Positions 1-6,708 of a stretch of DNA of 14,408 nucleotides are shown in pieces. How positions within the stretch are numbered: position 1 is the first letter of the stretch; the number at the start of each line of letters is the position of its first letter. Made by a program: the position numbers and the translations under genes. The stretch is from assembly GCA_900542965.1 (NCBI GenBank), contig UQPY01000046.1, positions 1-14,408 on the forward strand, written 5' to 3'. The notes beneath the pieces are model-generated. The model ran no database searches and was not told the origin of the DNA. It worked only from the letters and a program-made list of their open reading frames with translations. Source of the stretch: an uncultured Collinsella sp. GTDB taxonomy: Bacteria > Actinomycetota > Coriobacteriia > Coriobacteriales > Coriobacteriaceae.

Positions 1-33
1 TCTCGTGGGCTCGGAGATGTGTATAAGAGACAG
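1..33 (+). other. Nextera transposase adapter (sequencing artefact)
   Basis: These bases match the Illumina Nextera read-2 transposase adapter without its first G. The last 19 bases (15-33) are exactly the Tn5 mosaic end, AGATGTGTATAAGAGACAG. The preceding 14 bases (TCTCGTGGGCTCGG) are the synthetic adapter part and are not expected in a genome. The window therefore begins at an untrimmed contig end, and bases 1-33 should not be interpreted biologically. The bases just after 33 may also be less reliable. Confidence 0.97.
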
Positions 34-63
34 CAGTAAGAAAGATGAGACAGTCGTAGTCGC

Positions 64-98
64 GGCGGGACAAAGATATCAGTAGTTTTTGTCCCACC
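64..98 (-). terminator. Hairpin downstream of smpB, possible terminator
   Basis: On the minus strand an 11-bp stem (arms 88-98 and 64-74, one G-U wobble, core GGGACAAA/TTTGTCCC) encloses a 13-base loop, starting 20 bases beyond the smpB stop. No clear U tract follows, so termination is plausible but not demonstrated. It could instead be a member of an intergenic palindrome family. It lies close to the adapter-marked contig end. Confidence 0.35.
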
Positions 99-117
99 GT
101 CCCCGCAGGTCGAGCGC

Positions 118-588
118 CTAGCGGTTGCGCTCTTTGAGGGCGCGGTCGATCTCGCGCTGGACATCGCGCTTGGCCATATCCTCGCGCTTGTCGTAGAGCT
201 TCTTGCCGCGGCCCAGACCAAGCAGCAGCTTTACGCGGCCATCGGTATTAAAGTAGAGCTCCAGCGGCACCAGCGCATAGCCGCGGTTGCGCAGTTTGCC
301 GTCGAGAAAATCGATCTCCTTGCGGTGCAGCAGCAGACGACGACGGCGGTCGGGATCGCGATTCCACACGCCACCATGGCTATAGGGGTGGATATGCAGG
401 CCCACGAGCCAGCACTCTCCGCCACGGATCAACGCAAAGGTGTCAGTGATCTGGCAAGCACGCTCGCGAATCGACTTGACCTCGGTGCCGCTCAGCTCAA
501 TGCCGCACTCAAAGGTCTCATCAATAAAGTACTCGTGATGTGCCGAGCGATTCTTGGAGATGAGCTTGCGCTCGCGCTTACTGGGCAT
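118..588 (-). CDS. smpB: SsrA-binding protein SmpB
   Basis: SmpB binds the tRNA-like domain of tmRNA and delivers it to stalled ribosomes for trans-translation in the cytoplasm. The 156-residue product has the family layout: an N-terminal SKRERKLISKNRSAHHEYFI segment, the core ELSGTEVKS, then HIHPYSHGGVW and RRRRLLLHRKEIDFL, and a basic tail ending near KKLYDKREDMAKRD, the part known to fold in the decoding centre. Length is normal. The start at 588 is chosen because AGGAGG (595-600) lies seven bases upstream. An in-frame extension to 729 has no family sequence and runs inside the upstream gene. Its start overlaps the end of the TPR-like gene by 11 bases, implying translational coupling. RNase R, its usual functional partner, is encoded at 9234-11369. 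Confidence 0.97.
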   Translation of the reverse strand: MPSKRERKLISKNRSAHHEYFIDETFECGIELSGTEVKSIRERACQITDTFALIRGGECWLVGLHIHPYSHGGVWNRDPDRRRRLLLHRKEIDFLDGKLRNRGYALVPLELYFNTDGRVKLLLGLGRGKKLYDKREDMAKRDVQREIDRALKERNR

Positions 589-1495
589 CGCCGGCCTCCT
601 TGGCGCCATCGGCGTTTGAGCCCGTAGCCTCGCGCTTTGCCTTGCGCTCGGCATTGAGCTCGGCATCGCTCTCGCGCACCAGTTTGATAATCGCCGCGCA
701 GGCCTCCTCGCCCACCAAGTCGCGAGCACGCACCGTCAGGCGCGTCGCCTCCTGCTTGTCGCCGTCGCTTGCAGCATCGGTCGCGCACATGATCAGGCAG
801 ATGGCAATCTCGGCCGAAGGCGAGGTCGGCACGCCCTGCAGGGACAGCTCACCCATCACATGGTCGTCGCTCTCGTCCGCGGCATCCGGATAGGTGGTAT
901 GAATCTTGTTGAGCAGGCGCGTCGTATGCGCATCGTTGGGCGCCAGGCGCAGTGCCAGACGCGCGCAGCCCACGGCAGCCGAAACGTTCTCGGTCTCGGG
1001 CTCCAAAAAGTACTGACCTAGATTGGCGTAAGCGCGGGCGGCGCACTTGCCATCGCTTGCACGCTCCAGCACCGAGAACGAGAGCGATGCCCATTCCTGC
1101 TTGTCCTCGAGTGCGCGGAACAGCTCGGCCAAATCCAAGCGATAGTTGCAGTTCATGGGGTCCCAACGCACAGCCTGCATCAGGGCATTACGAGCGCTCA
1201 CATAATCCTGCTGACGAATGTAGGCAAACGCCATATCAGAGTACAGGCGGTCAAACGGCACCTCGACCTGTACGAGCTCGCGCGGATCCTTCTCCACGCG
1301 GCGATAGGCCAAGCGCTCAAACTTGCTATCGAAGCTAAAGTATTGGCGCTTCTCCTCCGTCTTGCACTCAGCGTCGATATACTCCTCGGCGAGCTCCACC
1401 AGACGCTCCAGCAGCGGCGTCGCCGTAGCCAGGTCGCCCTGCGCCAGATAGTTCTCGGCATACGTGATGTCTTGCAAGCTGATGGGCAGATCCAT
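578..1495 (-). CDS. TPR-repeat-like protein of unknown function
   Basis: The 305-residue product is predicted soluble and helical. Residues about 84-192 look like degenerate tetratricopeptide repeats: LYSDMAFAYIRQQDYVSARN followed by ALMQAVRWDPMN, then ARAYANLGQYFL and ALRLAPNDAH. The N-terminus (PISLQDITYAENYLAQGDL) also looks like a helical repeat. No signal peptide or membrane segment is seen. The C-terminal 30 residues are charged and Ala/Lys/Glu-rich, probably disordered. The start at 1495 is preferred because GAGGAG (1501-1506) lies five bases upstream; a 17-residue extension to 1546 would have no such site. It overlaps smpB by 11 bases and so is cotranscribed with it, but this does not show a role in trans-translation. 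TPR proteins generally mediate protein contacts, and the partner here is unknown. Confidence 0.8.
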   Translation of the reverse strand: MDLPISLQDITYAENYLAQGDLATATPLLERLVELAEEYIDAECKTEEKRQYFSFDSKFERLAYRRVEKDPRELVQVEVPFDRLYSDMAFAYIRQQDYVSARNALMQAVRWDPMNCNYRLDLAELFRALEDKQEWASLSFSVLERASDGKCAARAYANLGQYFLEPETENVSAAVGCARLALRLAPNDAHTTRLLNKIHTTYPDAADESDDHVMGELSLQGVPTSPSAEIAICLIMCATDAASDGDKQEATRLTVRARDLVGEEACAAIIKLVRESDAELNAERKAKREATGSNADGAKEAGDAQ

Positions 1496-1518
1496 GGCTA
1501 CTCCTCGATCTGAGCGAA

Positions 1519-1546
1519 ACACGGCAGGCGCCGTATATACGGTCAA
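1519..1546 (-). promoter_or_regulatory. Palindrome and possible promoter of the TPR-smpB operon
   Basis: Between the tRNA terminator and the TPR gene there is a perfect 12-bp palindrome, CCGTATATACGG (1531-1542). It overlaps a -35-like TTGACC on the minus strand (1541-1546). At a usual spacing only weak -10 candidates are found near 1516-1523. The palindrome could be an operator. The promoter assignment is tentative. Confidence 0.3.
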
Positions 1547-1550
1547 TACA

Positions 1551-1580
1551 CAAAACCCGGGTCTCTTACGAGGCCCGGGC
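1551..1580 (-). terminator. Intrinsic terminator of the tRNA-Gln/tRNA-Glu transcript
   Basis: Ten bases beyond the tRNA-Glu CCA end, the minus strand carries CCCGGG (1574-1579), an inner CTC/GAG pairing with a GTAA loop, then CCCGGG again (1556-1561) and TTTTGTG. This is a compact GC stem plus a U run, well placed to end the tRNA operon. Confidence 0.75.
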
Positions 1581-1589
1581 GTTCAATTT

Positions 1590-1666
1590 TGGTAGCCCGT
1601 ACCAGATTCGAACTGGTGATCTCCGCCTTGAGAGGGCGGCGTCCTAAACCGCTAGACGAACGGGCC
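1590..1666 (-). tRNA. tRNA-Glu (anticodon CUC)
   Basis: The 77-nt gene folds as a full cloverleaf. The acceptor is GGCCCGU against ACGGGCU, the D arm is GUC/GAC, the anticodon stem CCGCC/GGCGG has loop CUCUCAA (anticodon at 1630-1632), and the T arm is ACCAG-UUCGAAU-CUGGU. CCA is encoded. The sequence resembles bacterial tRNA-Glu closely in the D and anticodon arms. The first acceptor pair is G1-U72, a wobble where many tRNA-Glu have G-C. It is the second gene of a two-tRNA transcript. Confidence 0.96.
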
Positions 1667-1683
1667 ATATGTAGCAAATGCAA

Positions 1684-1757
1684 TGGCTGGGATGGAGGGA
1701 GTCGAACCCCCATTGACGGAACCAGAATCCGCTGTCCTGCCATTAGACGACATCCCA
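1684..1757 (-). tRNA. tRNA-Gln (anticodon CUG)
   Basis: The 74-nt gene folds with acceptor UGGGAUG/CAUCCCA (a weak U1-A72 pair, typical of tRNA-Gln), discriminator G, anticodon stem GCGGA/UCCGU with loop UUCUGGU (anticodon at 1723-1725) and a T arm containing GUUCGAC. CCA is encoded. It lies 17 bases upstream of tRNA-Glu on the same strand and is transcribed first. Confidence 0.96.
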
Positions 1758-1801
1758 ATGACTGCATCGCTGCGCTCGGCTGTGCCTTTGCGCAAGAAAG
1801 A

Positions 1802-1830
1802 AATATACGGGAAGTCTCGCCGTGACGCAA
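1802..1830 (-). promoter_or_regulatory. Promoter of the tRNA-Gln/tRNA-Glu operon
   Basis: On the minus strand, -35 TTGCGT (1825-1830) and -10 TATATT (1802-1807) are separated by exactly 17 bp. The predicted start is near 1795, leaving a leader of about 37 bases before tRNA-Gln. The bases just upstream (1831-1866) are A/T-rich and could act as an UP element, as is common for stable-RNA promoters. Confidence 0.65.
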
Positions 1831-1838
1831 GCCCCAAT

Positions 1839-1864
1839 TTTGACTTTTTTGAAATTCAGTCAAA
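1839..1864. repeat. Inverted repeat upstream of the tRNA promoter
   Basis: TTTGACT (1839-1845) and AGTCAAA (1858-1864) are inverted around a 12-bp A/T-rich spacer. The repeat sits immediately upstream of the tRNA operon -35 box. It could be a regulator site or simply A/T-rich UP-element sequence. The rest of the space up to 2033 holds a weak ACCGCT/AGCGGT pairing near 1904-1940 and no convincing gene. Confidence 0.4.
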
Positions 1865-2033
1865 TTGGCCTAATTTAGTCCAACCCGTGAAGGACCTGTG
1901 AAGCCGACCGCTGTACACGAGGGGCAAAACGCCGCGAGCGGTAGCCGTCAACCGTTGGCAGATTCTACCGCGAAAACGATAGCACCAGGCAACACAATCG
2001 AAGTATCAATGATCGCGTAGATATCGAGGCGCC

Positions 2034-2444
2034 ATGGACGAAGAGCTTGATTACCTATGGGAGACCCTGGGCCTCGAGATCACTGCCGACCTTTGGCCCG
2101 AACGGGACAAAATCCATCCCACACTGCGCCCCGCCATTACTGTGGTGCAGGCAAAATACCGCCGTGCATCCTTTTTGATCATGCGGATGTCATGGCACGC
2201 GGGACTACCCGACCTTAAGCGAATCCAGGCAAGTCTCGTCGAGCTGTCCGGCATGCCGACCGTCATATCCGAGGCGCACCTGGAACAGCGTCAGCGCGAG
2301 CGACTGCAACAGCAGCGGATTCCCTTTATCTGCCCTGGCGTTCAGGCATATCTGCCCTTTATGGACGAGGAGTACTGGAGTGGCAAGCCCAACAAGCACG
2401 TAAAAGTCTACGATCCGCACGAATGGGCACAGCTTGAGGATTAG
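2034..2444 (+). CDS. Hypothetical protein, possibly a truncated regulator-like protein
   Basis: This is the only plus-strand gene in the window. The 136-residue product is not confidently recognised. Its C-terminal half (LEQRQRERLQQQRIPFICPG then VQAYLPFMDEEYW, about residues 83-115) resembles from memory the 'IPF-V-PG-Q-YLPF' segment that precedes a winged-helix domain in some MarR-like regulators of low-GC and actinobacterial genomes. No winged helix follows here, since the protein ends after YDPHEWAQLED, so it may be a truncated or divergent relative. There is no signal peptide or membrane segment. GAGG lies about six bases before the ATG. A TTGGCA/GATAGC pair with 17-bp spacing around 1954-1982 is a weak promoter candidate. 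It converges on the ArsC/Spx-like gene, with the hairpin array in between. Confidence 0.6.
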   Translation: MDEELDYLWETLGLEITADLWPERDKIHPTLRPAITVVQAKYRRASFLIMRMSWHAGLPDLKRIQASLVELSGMPTVISEAHLEQRQRERLQQQRIPFICPGVQAYLPFMDEEYWSGKPNKHVKVYDPHEWAQLED

Positions 2445-2449
2445 CGCAT

Positions 2450-2489
2450 ATGCCCGCCAGCCGGGATAGTGCGCATGCCCGCCAACCGG
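2450..2489. repeat. 15-bp direct repeat beside the hairpin array
   Basis: ATGCCCGCCAGCCGG (2450-2464) and ATGCCCGCCAACCGG (2475-2489) match at 14 of 15 positions, 25 bp apart. The second copy runs directly into the left arm of the first hairpin, so the first copy may be a partial duplication of the array's leading flank. Confidence 0.7.
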
Positions 2490-2658
2490 AAAGCTCATCC
2501 CGGAATTTACGTCCAGAACGGGACGCGCTTTCCCCTAGAGGCCCCAAACGGAAACCGTATCCCAGATTTCGCGCTCAAACTGGGATACGGTTTCCGCTAG
2601 CCCCTTCAACCGGAAACTGCGTCCCGGAATCCGAGCTCAAAACGGGACGCACTTTCCG
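2488..2658. repeat. Tandem array of three 46-bp hairpins, 62-bp period
   Basis: Three units begin with GGAAA at 2488, 2550 and 2612, exactly 62 bp apart. Each is a 46-bp palindrome (GGAAA-N5-TCCC, 14-16-base loop, GGGA-N5-TTTCC) followed, in the first two units, by a 16-bp spacer sharing CTAG and CCCC. Unit 2 is a perfect 17-bp stem (2549-2565 with 2580-2596). Unit 3 (2611-2626 with 2643-2658) has one mismatch and unit 1 (2488-2502 with 2519-2533) has two. The middle of the stem differs between units 2 and 3 with matching changes on both arms. The array lies between convergent genes and could act as a bidirectional transcription barrier, or be a REP-like mobile repeat. No U tract is present. 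Confidence 0.85.
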
Positions 2659-2664
2659 CAGCCA

Positions 2665-3024
2665 CTACAGCAGCACCTCGGTCCAGGCCGCTTCCTTAAA
2701 CCCAGGAATCGCAAAGTCGTCGCCCACCAACAGCGGACGCTTGACCAGCATGCCGTCGGTCGCCAGCAGCTCGTAGCACTCCCGATCCGTCATGCCCGCA
2801 TCCAGACGCGCCTTCAGGCCCAGCTCTCGATATTTCATGCCCGACGAATTAAAGAAGCGCCGCACCGGCAGTCCCGAACGAGCAATCCAGGTCGCAAGCT
2901 CATCAGCCGTGGGATTGTCCAAAACGATATCGCGGTCGATATACTCTACCCCGTGTTCGTCCAGCCATGCCTTGGCCTTCTTACAGGTCGAGCACTTGGG
3001 ATATTCAACAAACAGTACGGTCAT
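2665..3024 (-). CDS. ArsC/Spx-family thioredoxin-fold protein
   Basis: The 119-residue protein belongs to the arsenate reductase/Spx/MgsR family. It shows the N-terminal beta strand and redox motif LFVEYPKCSTCKKAKAWL with C11-x-x-C14, the following strand YIDRDIV, and the late RPLLV segment (R96-P97) that forms the family's active-site or structural cis-proline region. Length fits the family (about 115-130 residues). It is cytosolic. Family members are either thiol reductases or, for Spx, RNA polymerase-binding stress regulators, and the CxxC does not decide between them. The start at 3024 is set by GGAGG (3031-3035), seven bases upstream; the 13-residue upstream extension has no family sequence. 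It lies 92 bases after mupG on the same strand, so it may receive read-through from the mur operon or have its own promoter. Confidence 0.88.
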   Translation of the reverse strand: MTVLFVEYPKCSTCKKAKAWLDEHGVEYIDRDIVLDNPTADELATWIARSGLPVRRFFNSSGMKYRELGLKARLDAGMTDRECYELLATDGMLVKRPLLVGDDFAIPGFKEAAWTEVLL

Positions 3025-3116
3025 GGGAATCCTCCGAATATAGATCGGCCAACGCAGGCACACGCCACACGAGGCGCCTTCGTATGATGGGCCAATTGTA
3101 GCCCACGGGTCACACG

Positions 3117-4169
3117 CTAAACGAACCGTACCCCGAATCCGCGTTTGATGAACGGCAGCAGCTCCATTGCCTCGGGCGTGATATGGCCCGCAACGTTCAT
3201 GCGCTCGTCACCGGGAAGATCAACCCGCGCAATCTCAAGCTCGCCTTCGTAGCGCCCATATCCGCTATTGCTCACAGCGATCGACCCCGCCTTTCGCGGC
3301 AGGCCGGCTCCGGCATCCGTCGGCACGGAATCCGGCTTAAGCGTTGTACGTGACTCCTGAGACCTAAAGATGAGGGTGCTCGAATCGGGTCGGTCGTGAT
3401 GAATCTGCCCACGCACATAGGCATAACCGGGCTCAAGCTCGCATTGCAGGTCCACGTATCCGGCGGAAACTTGAGCAAACTGCACCCAGCCCGCATCGGA
3501 AAGATCGGGGTCGCCGACCAACACAATGTCGCAATCGGCGCCATGTGCAAGCTCAAGCATATTGAGAGCAACCTTTGACGCGCGACCGCGTTGCGCCTCG
3601 ACCGTCGGCAGTCCCTCGAATACCGGCCCGCGAACGTTAGCATCACCCGGCACAAAAGCCATGATTTCGAATCCAAGCGCCGCAAGACGAAGATTCACCC
3701 GAGCAATGTCCTCCAGAGCTAAACCGGTATAAGGCTTGGGGTAAAAATTGTGGCAGGCGGCAAAACGAGTCACATCGGCACCGGCCTCACGCCACGATGC
3801 GATTTCATCAGAACTCACCGTCGATGCATTGACCACAATGCGAAATACACCGGACAGCTCCGCGACCCGCCGGGCGCTAAAGCCATAGTCCAAACGAAGG
3901 TATTCCAACCCCAGATCGCGCAGGTCCTCGATGCGCTCAAGCCCGAGCAAATCGCACGTGCGCGGCCCCACATCGGCAATGAGCGCAATGCCGCGGGCGG
4001 AAAGCAGCGACAGCACATGACGGACCTTATCGGCATACGCCGCTCCCCCATCCTCGGGAATATGCAGCGAGGTGAACGCATAGCGCGCACCCGCCGCGGC
4101 ACCGTGTTCAATCGTCCGCTCAATACCCTGCAGAGGGTTGGAAAGATAAATCGAAATACCCGTTTTCAC
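3117..4169 (-). CDS. mupG: MupG-like 6-phospho-N-acetylmuramidase (DUF871 family)
   Basis: MupG-type enzymes are cytosolic TIM-barrel hydrolases. They cleave MurNAc-6-phosphate-GlcNAc, delivered by the PTS, into MurNAc-6-phosphate and GlcNAc. The 350-residue product starts with the family's ISIYLSNP strand, continues with FTSLHIPED (32-40), LRLDYGF (91-97) and the highly conserved NFYPKPYTGL (141-150), then GPVFEGLPT (181-189). A C-terminal beta-rich domain follows from about 245 (GYAYVRGQIHHDRPDSSTLI). Length matches the family. The start codon is GTG at 4169, with AGGAG (4179-4183) nine bases upstream; no other start fits. It is the last gene of murR-murQ-murP-mupG, the same gene content described for Staphylococcus aureus, which supports the assignment. 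Expression is probably reduced by the terminator just upstream. Confidence 0.93.
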   Translation of the reverse strand: MKTGISIYLSNPLQGIERTIEHGAAAGARYAFTSLHIPEDGGAAYADKVRHVLSLLSARGIALIADVGPRTCDLLGLERIEDLRDLGLEYLRLDYGFSARRVAELSGVFRIVVNASTVSSDEIASWREAGADVTRFAACHNFYPKPYTGLALEDIARVNLRLAALGFEIMAFVPGDANVRGPVFEGLPTVEAQRGRASKVALNMLELAHGADCDIVLVGDPDLSDAGWVQFAQVSAGYVDLQCELEPGYAYVRGQIHHDRPDSSTLIFRSQESRTTLKPDSVPTDAGAGLPRKAGSIAVSNSGYGRYEGELEIARVDLPGDERMNVAGHITPEAMELLPFIKRGFGVRFV

Positions 4170-4185
4170 GCTTCAACGCTCCTTT

Positions 4186-4219
4186 AAAAAAGGCCGGCGG
4201 AGCAGTTAGCCCCGCCGGC
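4186..4219 (-). terminator. Intrinsic terminator/attenuator between murP and mupG
   Basis: On the minus strand GCCGGCGG (4212-4219) and CCGCCGGC (4193-4200) form a perfect 8-bp GC stem around an 11-base loop, followed by C and six T (4186-4191). The U run continues directly into AAAGGAG, the mupG Shine-Dalgarno sequence. CCTTT and AAAGG (4181-4193) can pair across a TTT loop, so the terminator tail could also mask the ribosome binding site. This should lower mupG expression relative to murP. Confidence 0.85.
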
Positions 4220-4286
4220 ACAACCATATCATCAAGAAATCTGCCGCGCTCCGCGAGCCCCGAGCAACACGGATCGCGATATCAAA

Positions 4287-5717
4287 CTACTCGCCAAAGA
4301 ACTCGTTGATCTTCTGCTCGTCGACGCCAAAGAACCACGTCAGGACAAAGCCGGCGGCATAGGCAAGCAGCATAGCGGCAACGTAGCCGAGCTGCTGACC
4401 AGGAACGACGATCAGCAGGCCAAACAGACCGGAAACGCCCTGAGAAACCGTGCCGATGTGAAGCAGCGCCGCGAGCGCGCCGCCAAATCCGGCACCCAGG
4501 CAGGCCGTCACAAACGGACGAACGAGCGGCAGCGTAACAGCATACATCAGAGGCTCGCCCACACCCAGGATTCCAACGGGGATGGACTCTGCGACGTACT
4601 TCTTGAGCTTGGCGTTCTTGGTCTTAAAGTACAGCGCCAAACCGGCACCGACCTGGCCGCCGCCAGCCATCATAAGGATGGGGAGCAGGTAATTGATGCC
4701 CTTGGTAGCGCCGTCGGGATCGTTGAGCATAGCGTGGATCGGCGTGAGCGCCTGATGCAGGCCGACGGAAACCAGCGGCAAGAAGCCTGCCGACAGGATA
4801 TAGCCGCCCAGGACGCCCAGCTTCTCGAAGATAAAGGTCAAAACGCTAAAGATGGCAGTCGTCAGCCATGCGCCAACCGGCTGGATGACGAGCATCAGAG
4901 CAAAGGCGCCGATGATGAGCACCAGCAGCGGGGACAAGAATGTGTCGAGTGCGTTGGGCATAACCTTGCGAATCTGACGCTCCATCCAGGCAAAAAATGC
5001 GCCAGCGATAAGAGCCGCGATCATGCCGCCCGCTGCGGGGTTGTACTGCGCATTGGTGAGCGGCAGCAGAATGGCAGCGGCAGGATCAGCCGCGCCAGGC
5101 GCAAGCAGGGGCATGGCACTGTTGGCGATACACATCATGCCGGCGATGCCGCCCAGCGCAGCGGAGCCACCAAACTCACGCGCCGCGTTATAGCCCACCA
5201 AGATGGGCAGATAGGCAAACAGGGCCCAGCCCATGGAACGAATGCCCTGGTACCACCACTCGCCTGCAAGCGCGCCTGCCGTCGAGACGTTAATGACGTT
5301 GCAGATACCGTTGATGAGGCCAGCCGCAATGATGCCGGGAAGCAGGGCGACGAAGACATTGGAAATCTTCTTGAGGAAGGCCTGAACCGGCTTAGACTCG
5401 TACTTGGCCTTCTGCGCGGCCTTGTTTGTGGCCGCAGCGTCAACCACGCTCTCGTCGGCAACGCCTTTCGCAAGGCCGGTGAACTTGGAGAACTCCTCGA
5501 GCACCTTATTCACCTTGCCCGGACCCAGCACGATCTGCATCGTGTCGTCCTCGACCAGGCCCATCACGCCGTCGAGTGCCTTAATGCCCTCCGTGTCAAC
5601 GTTGCCCGTGTCTTTGACGGTCACGCGCAGGCGCGTCATGCACGCCGCGTTTGCCAGCACGTTGTCTTTACCGCCCAAAAGGTCCAGCAGCTTTTGAGCC
5701 AGCTCTTTGTTCGTCAT
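4287..5717 (-). CDS. murP: PTS EIIBC for N-acetylmuramic acid / MurNAc-GlcNAc
   Basis: MurP imports and phosphorylates MurNAc (or MurNAc-GlcNAc) at the membrane using phosphate from the PTS chain. The 476-residue product has an EIIB domain at 1-80 with the phosphorylated cysteine in NAACMTRLRV (C26), a linker at about 85-110, and an EIIC domain from about 115. The EIIC domain shows many hydrophobic segments, the GLHQALTPIH motif (319-328) and GVGEPLMYAV (384-393), which corresponds to the glucose-superfamily GITEP motif. There is no EIIA domain, as in E. coli MurP (474 residues), so a separate EIIA must donate phosphate. The start at 5717 has AGGAGG seven to eight bases upstream. Specificity is inferred mainly from adjacent murQ, murR and mupG. 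A sucrose or beta-glucoside EIIBC is the alternative, but the context argues against it. Confidence 0.92.
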   Translation of the reverse strand: MTNKELAQKLLDLLGGKDNVLANAACMTRLRVTVKDTGNVDTEGIKALDGVMGLVEDDTMQIVLGPGKVNKVLEEFSKFTGLAKGVADESVVDAAATNKAAQKAKYESKPVQAFLKKISNVFVALLPGIIAAGLINGICNVINVSTAGALAGEWWYQGIRSMGWALFAYLPILVGYNAAREFGGSAALGGIAGMMCIANSAMPLLAPGAADPAAAILLPLTNAQYNPAAGGMIAALIAGAFFAWMERQIRKVMPNALDTFLSPLLVLIIGAFALMLVIQPVGAWLTTAIFSVLTFIFEKLGVLGGYILSAGFLPLVSVGLHQALTPIHAMLNDPDGATKGINYLLPILMMAGGGQVGAGLALYFKTKNAKLKKYVAESIPVGILGVGEPLMYAVTLPLVRPFVTACLGAGFGGALAALLHIGTVSQGVSGLFGLLIVVPGQQLGYVAAMLLAYAAGFVLTWFFGVDEQKINEFFGE

Positions 5718-5774
5718 AACTCCTCCTTGTATTGGGTATCTCGTCTGGATGTCATATCAGCTCACGCCGCGCAC

Positions 5775-6698
<924 letters not shown>

Positions 6699-6708
6699 TT
6701 CATTCACC

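Noticed and set aside
15..33. Natural Tn5/IS50 end
   Set aside because: The 19-bp mosaic end is the engineered sequence and is preceded by the synthetic Nextera adapter part, so it is a library artefact.
589..729. N-terminally extended SmpB (start at 729)
   Set aside because: The added residues do not match SmpB, overlap the TPR gene, and the start at 588 has an ideal AGGAGG.
2488..2658. Possible CRISPR array
   Set aside because: The 16-bp spacers resemble each other, the repeats are palindromic and diverge in the stem, and there are no cas genes.
2450..2776. 108-codon open frame across the hairpin array
   Set aside because: It reads through non-coding palindromes into the antisense of the ArsC/Spx gene. 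The 62-bp period is not a multiple of three, so it does not encode a repeat protein.
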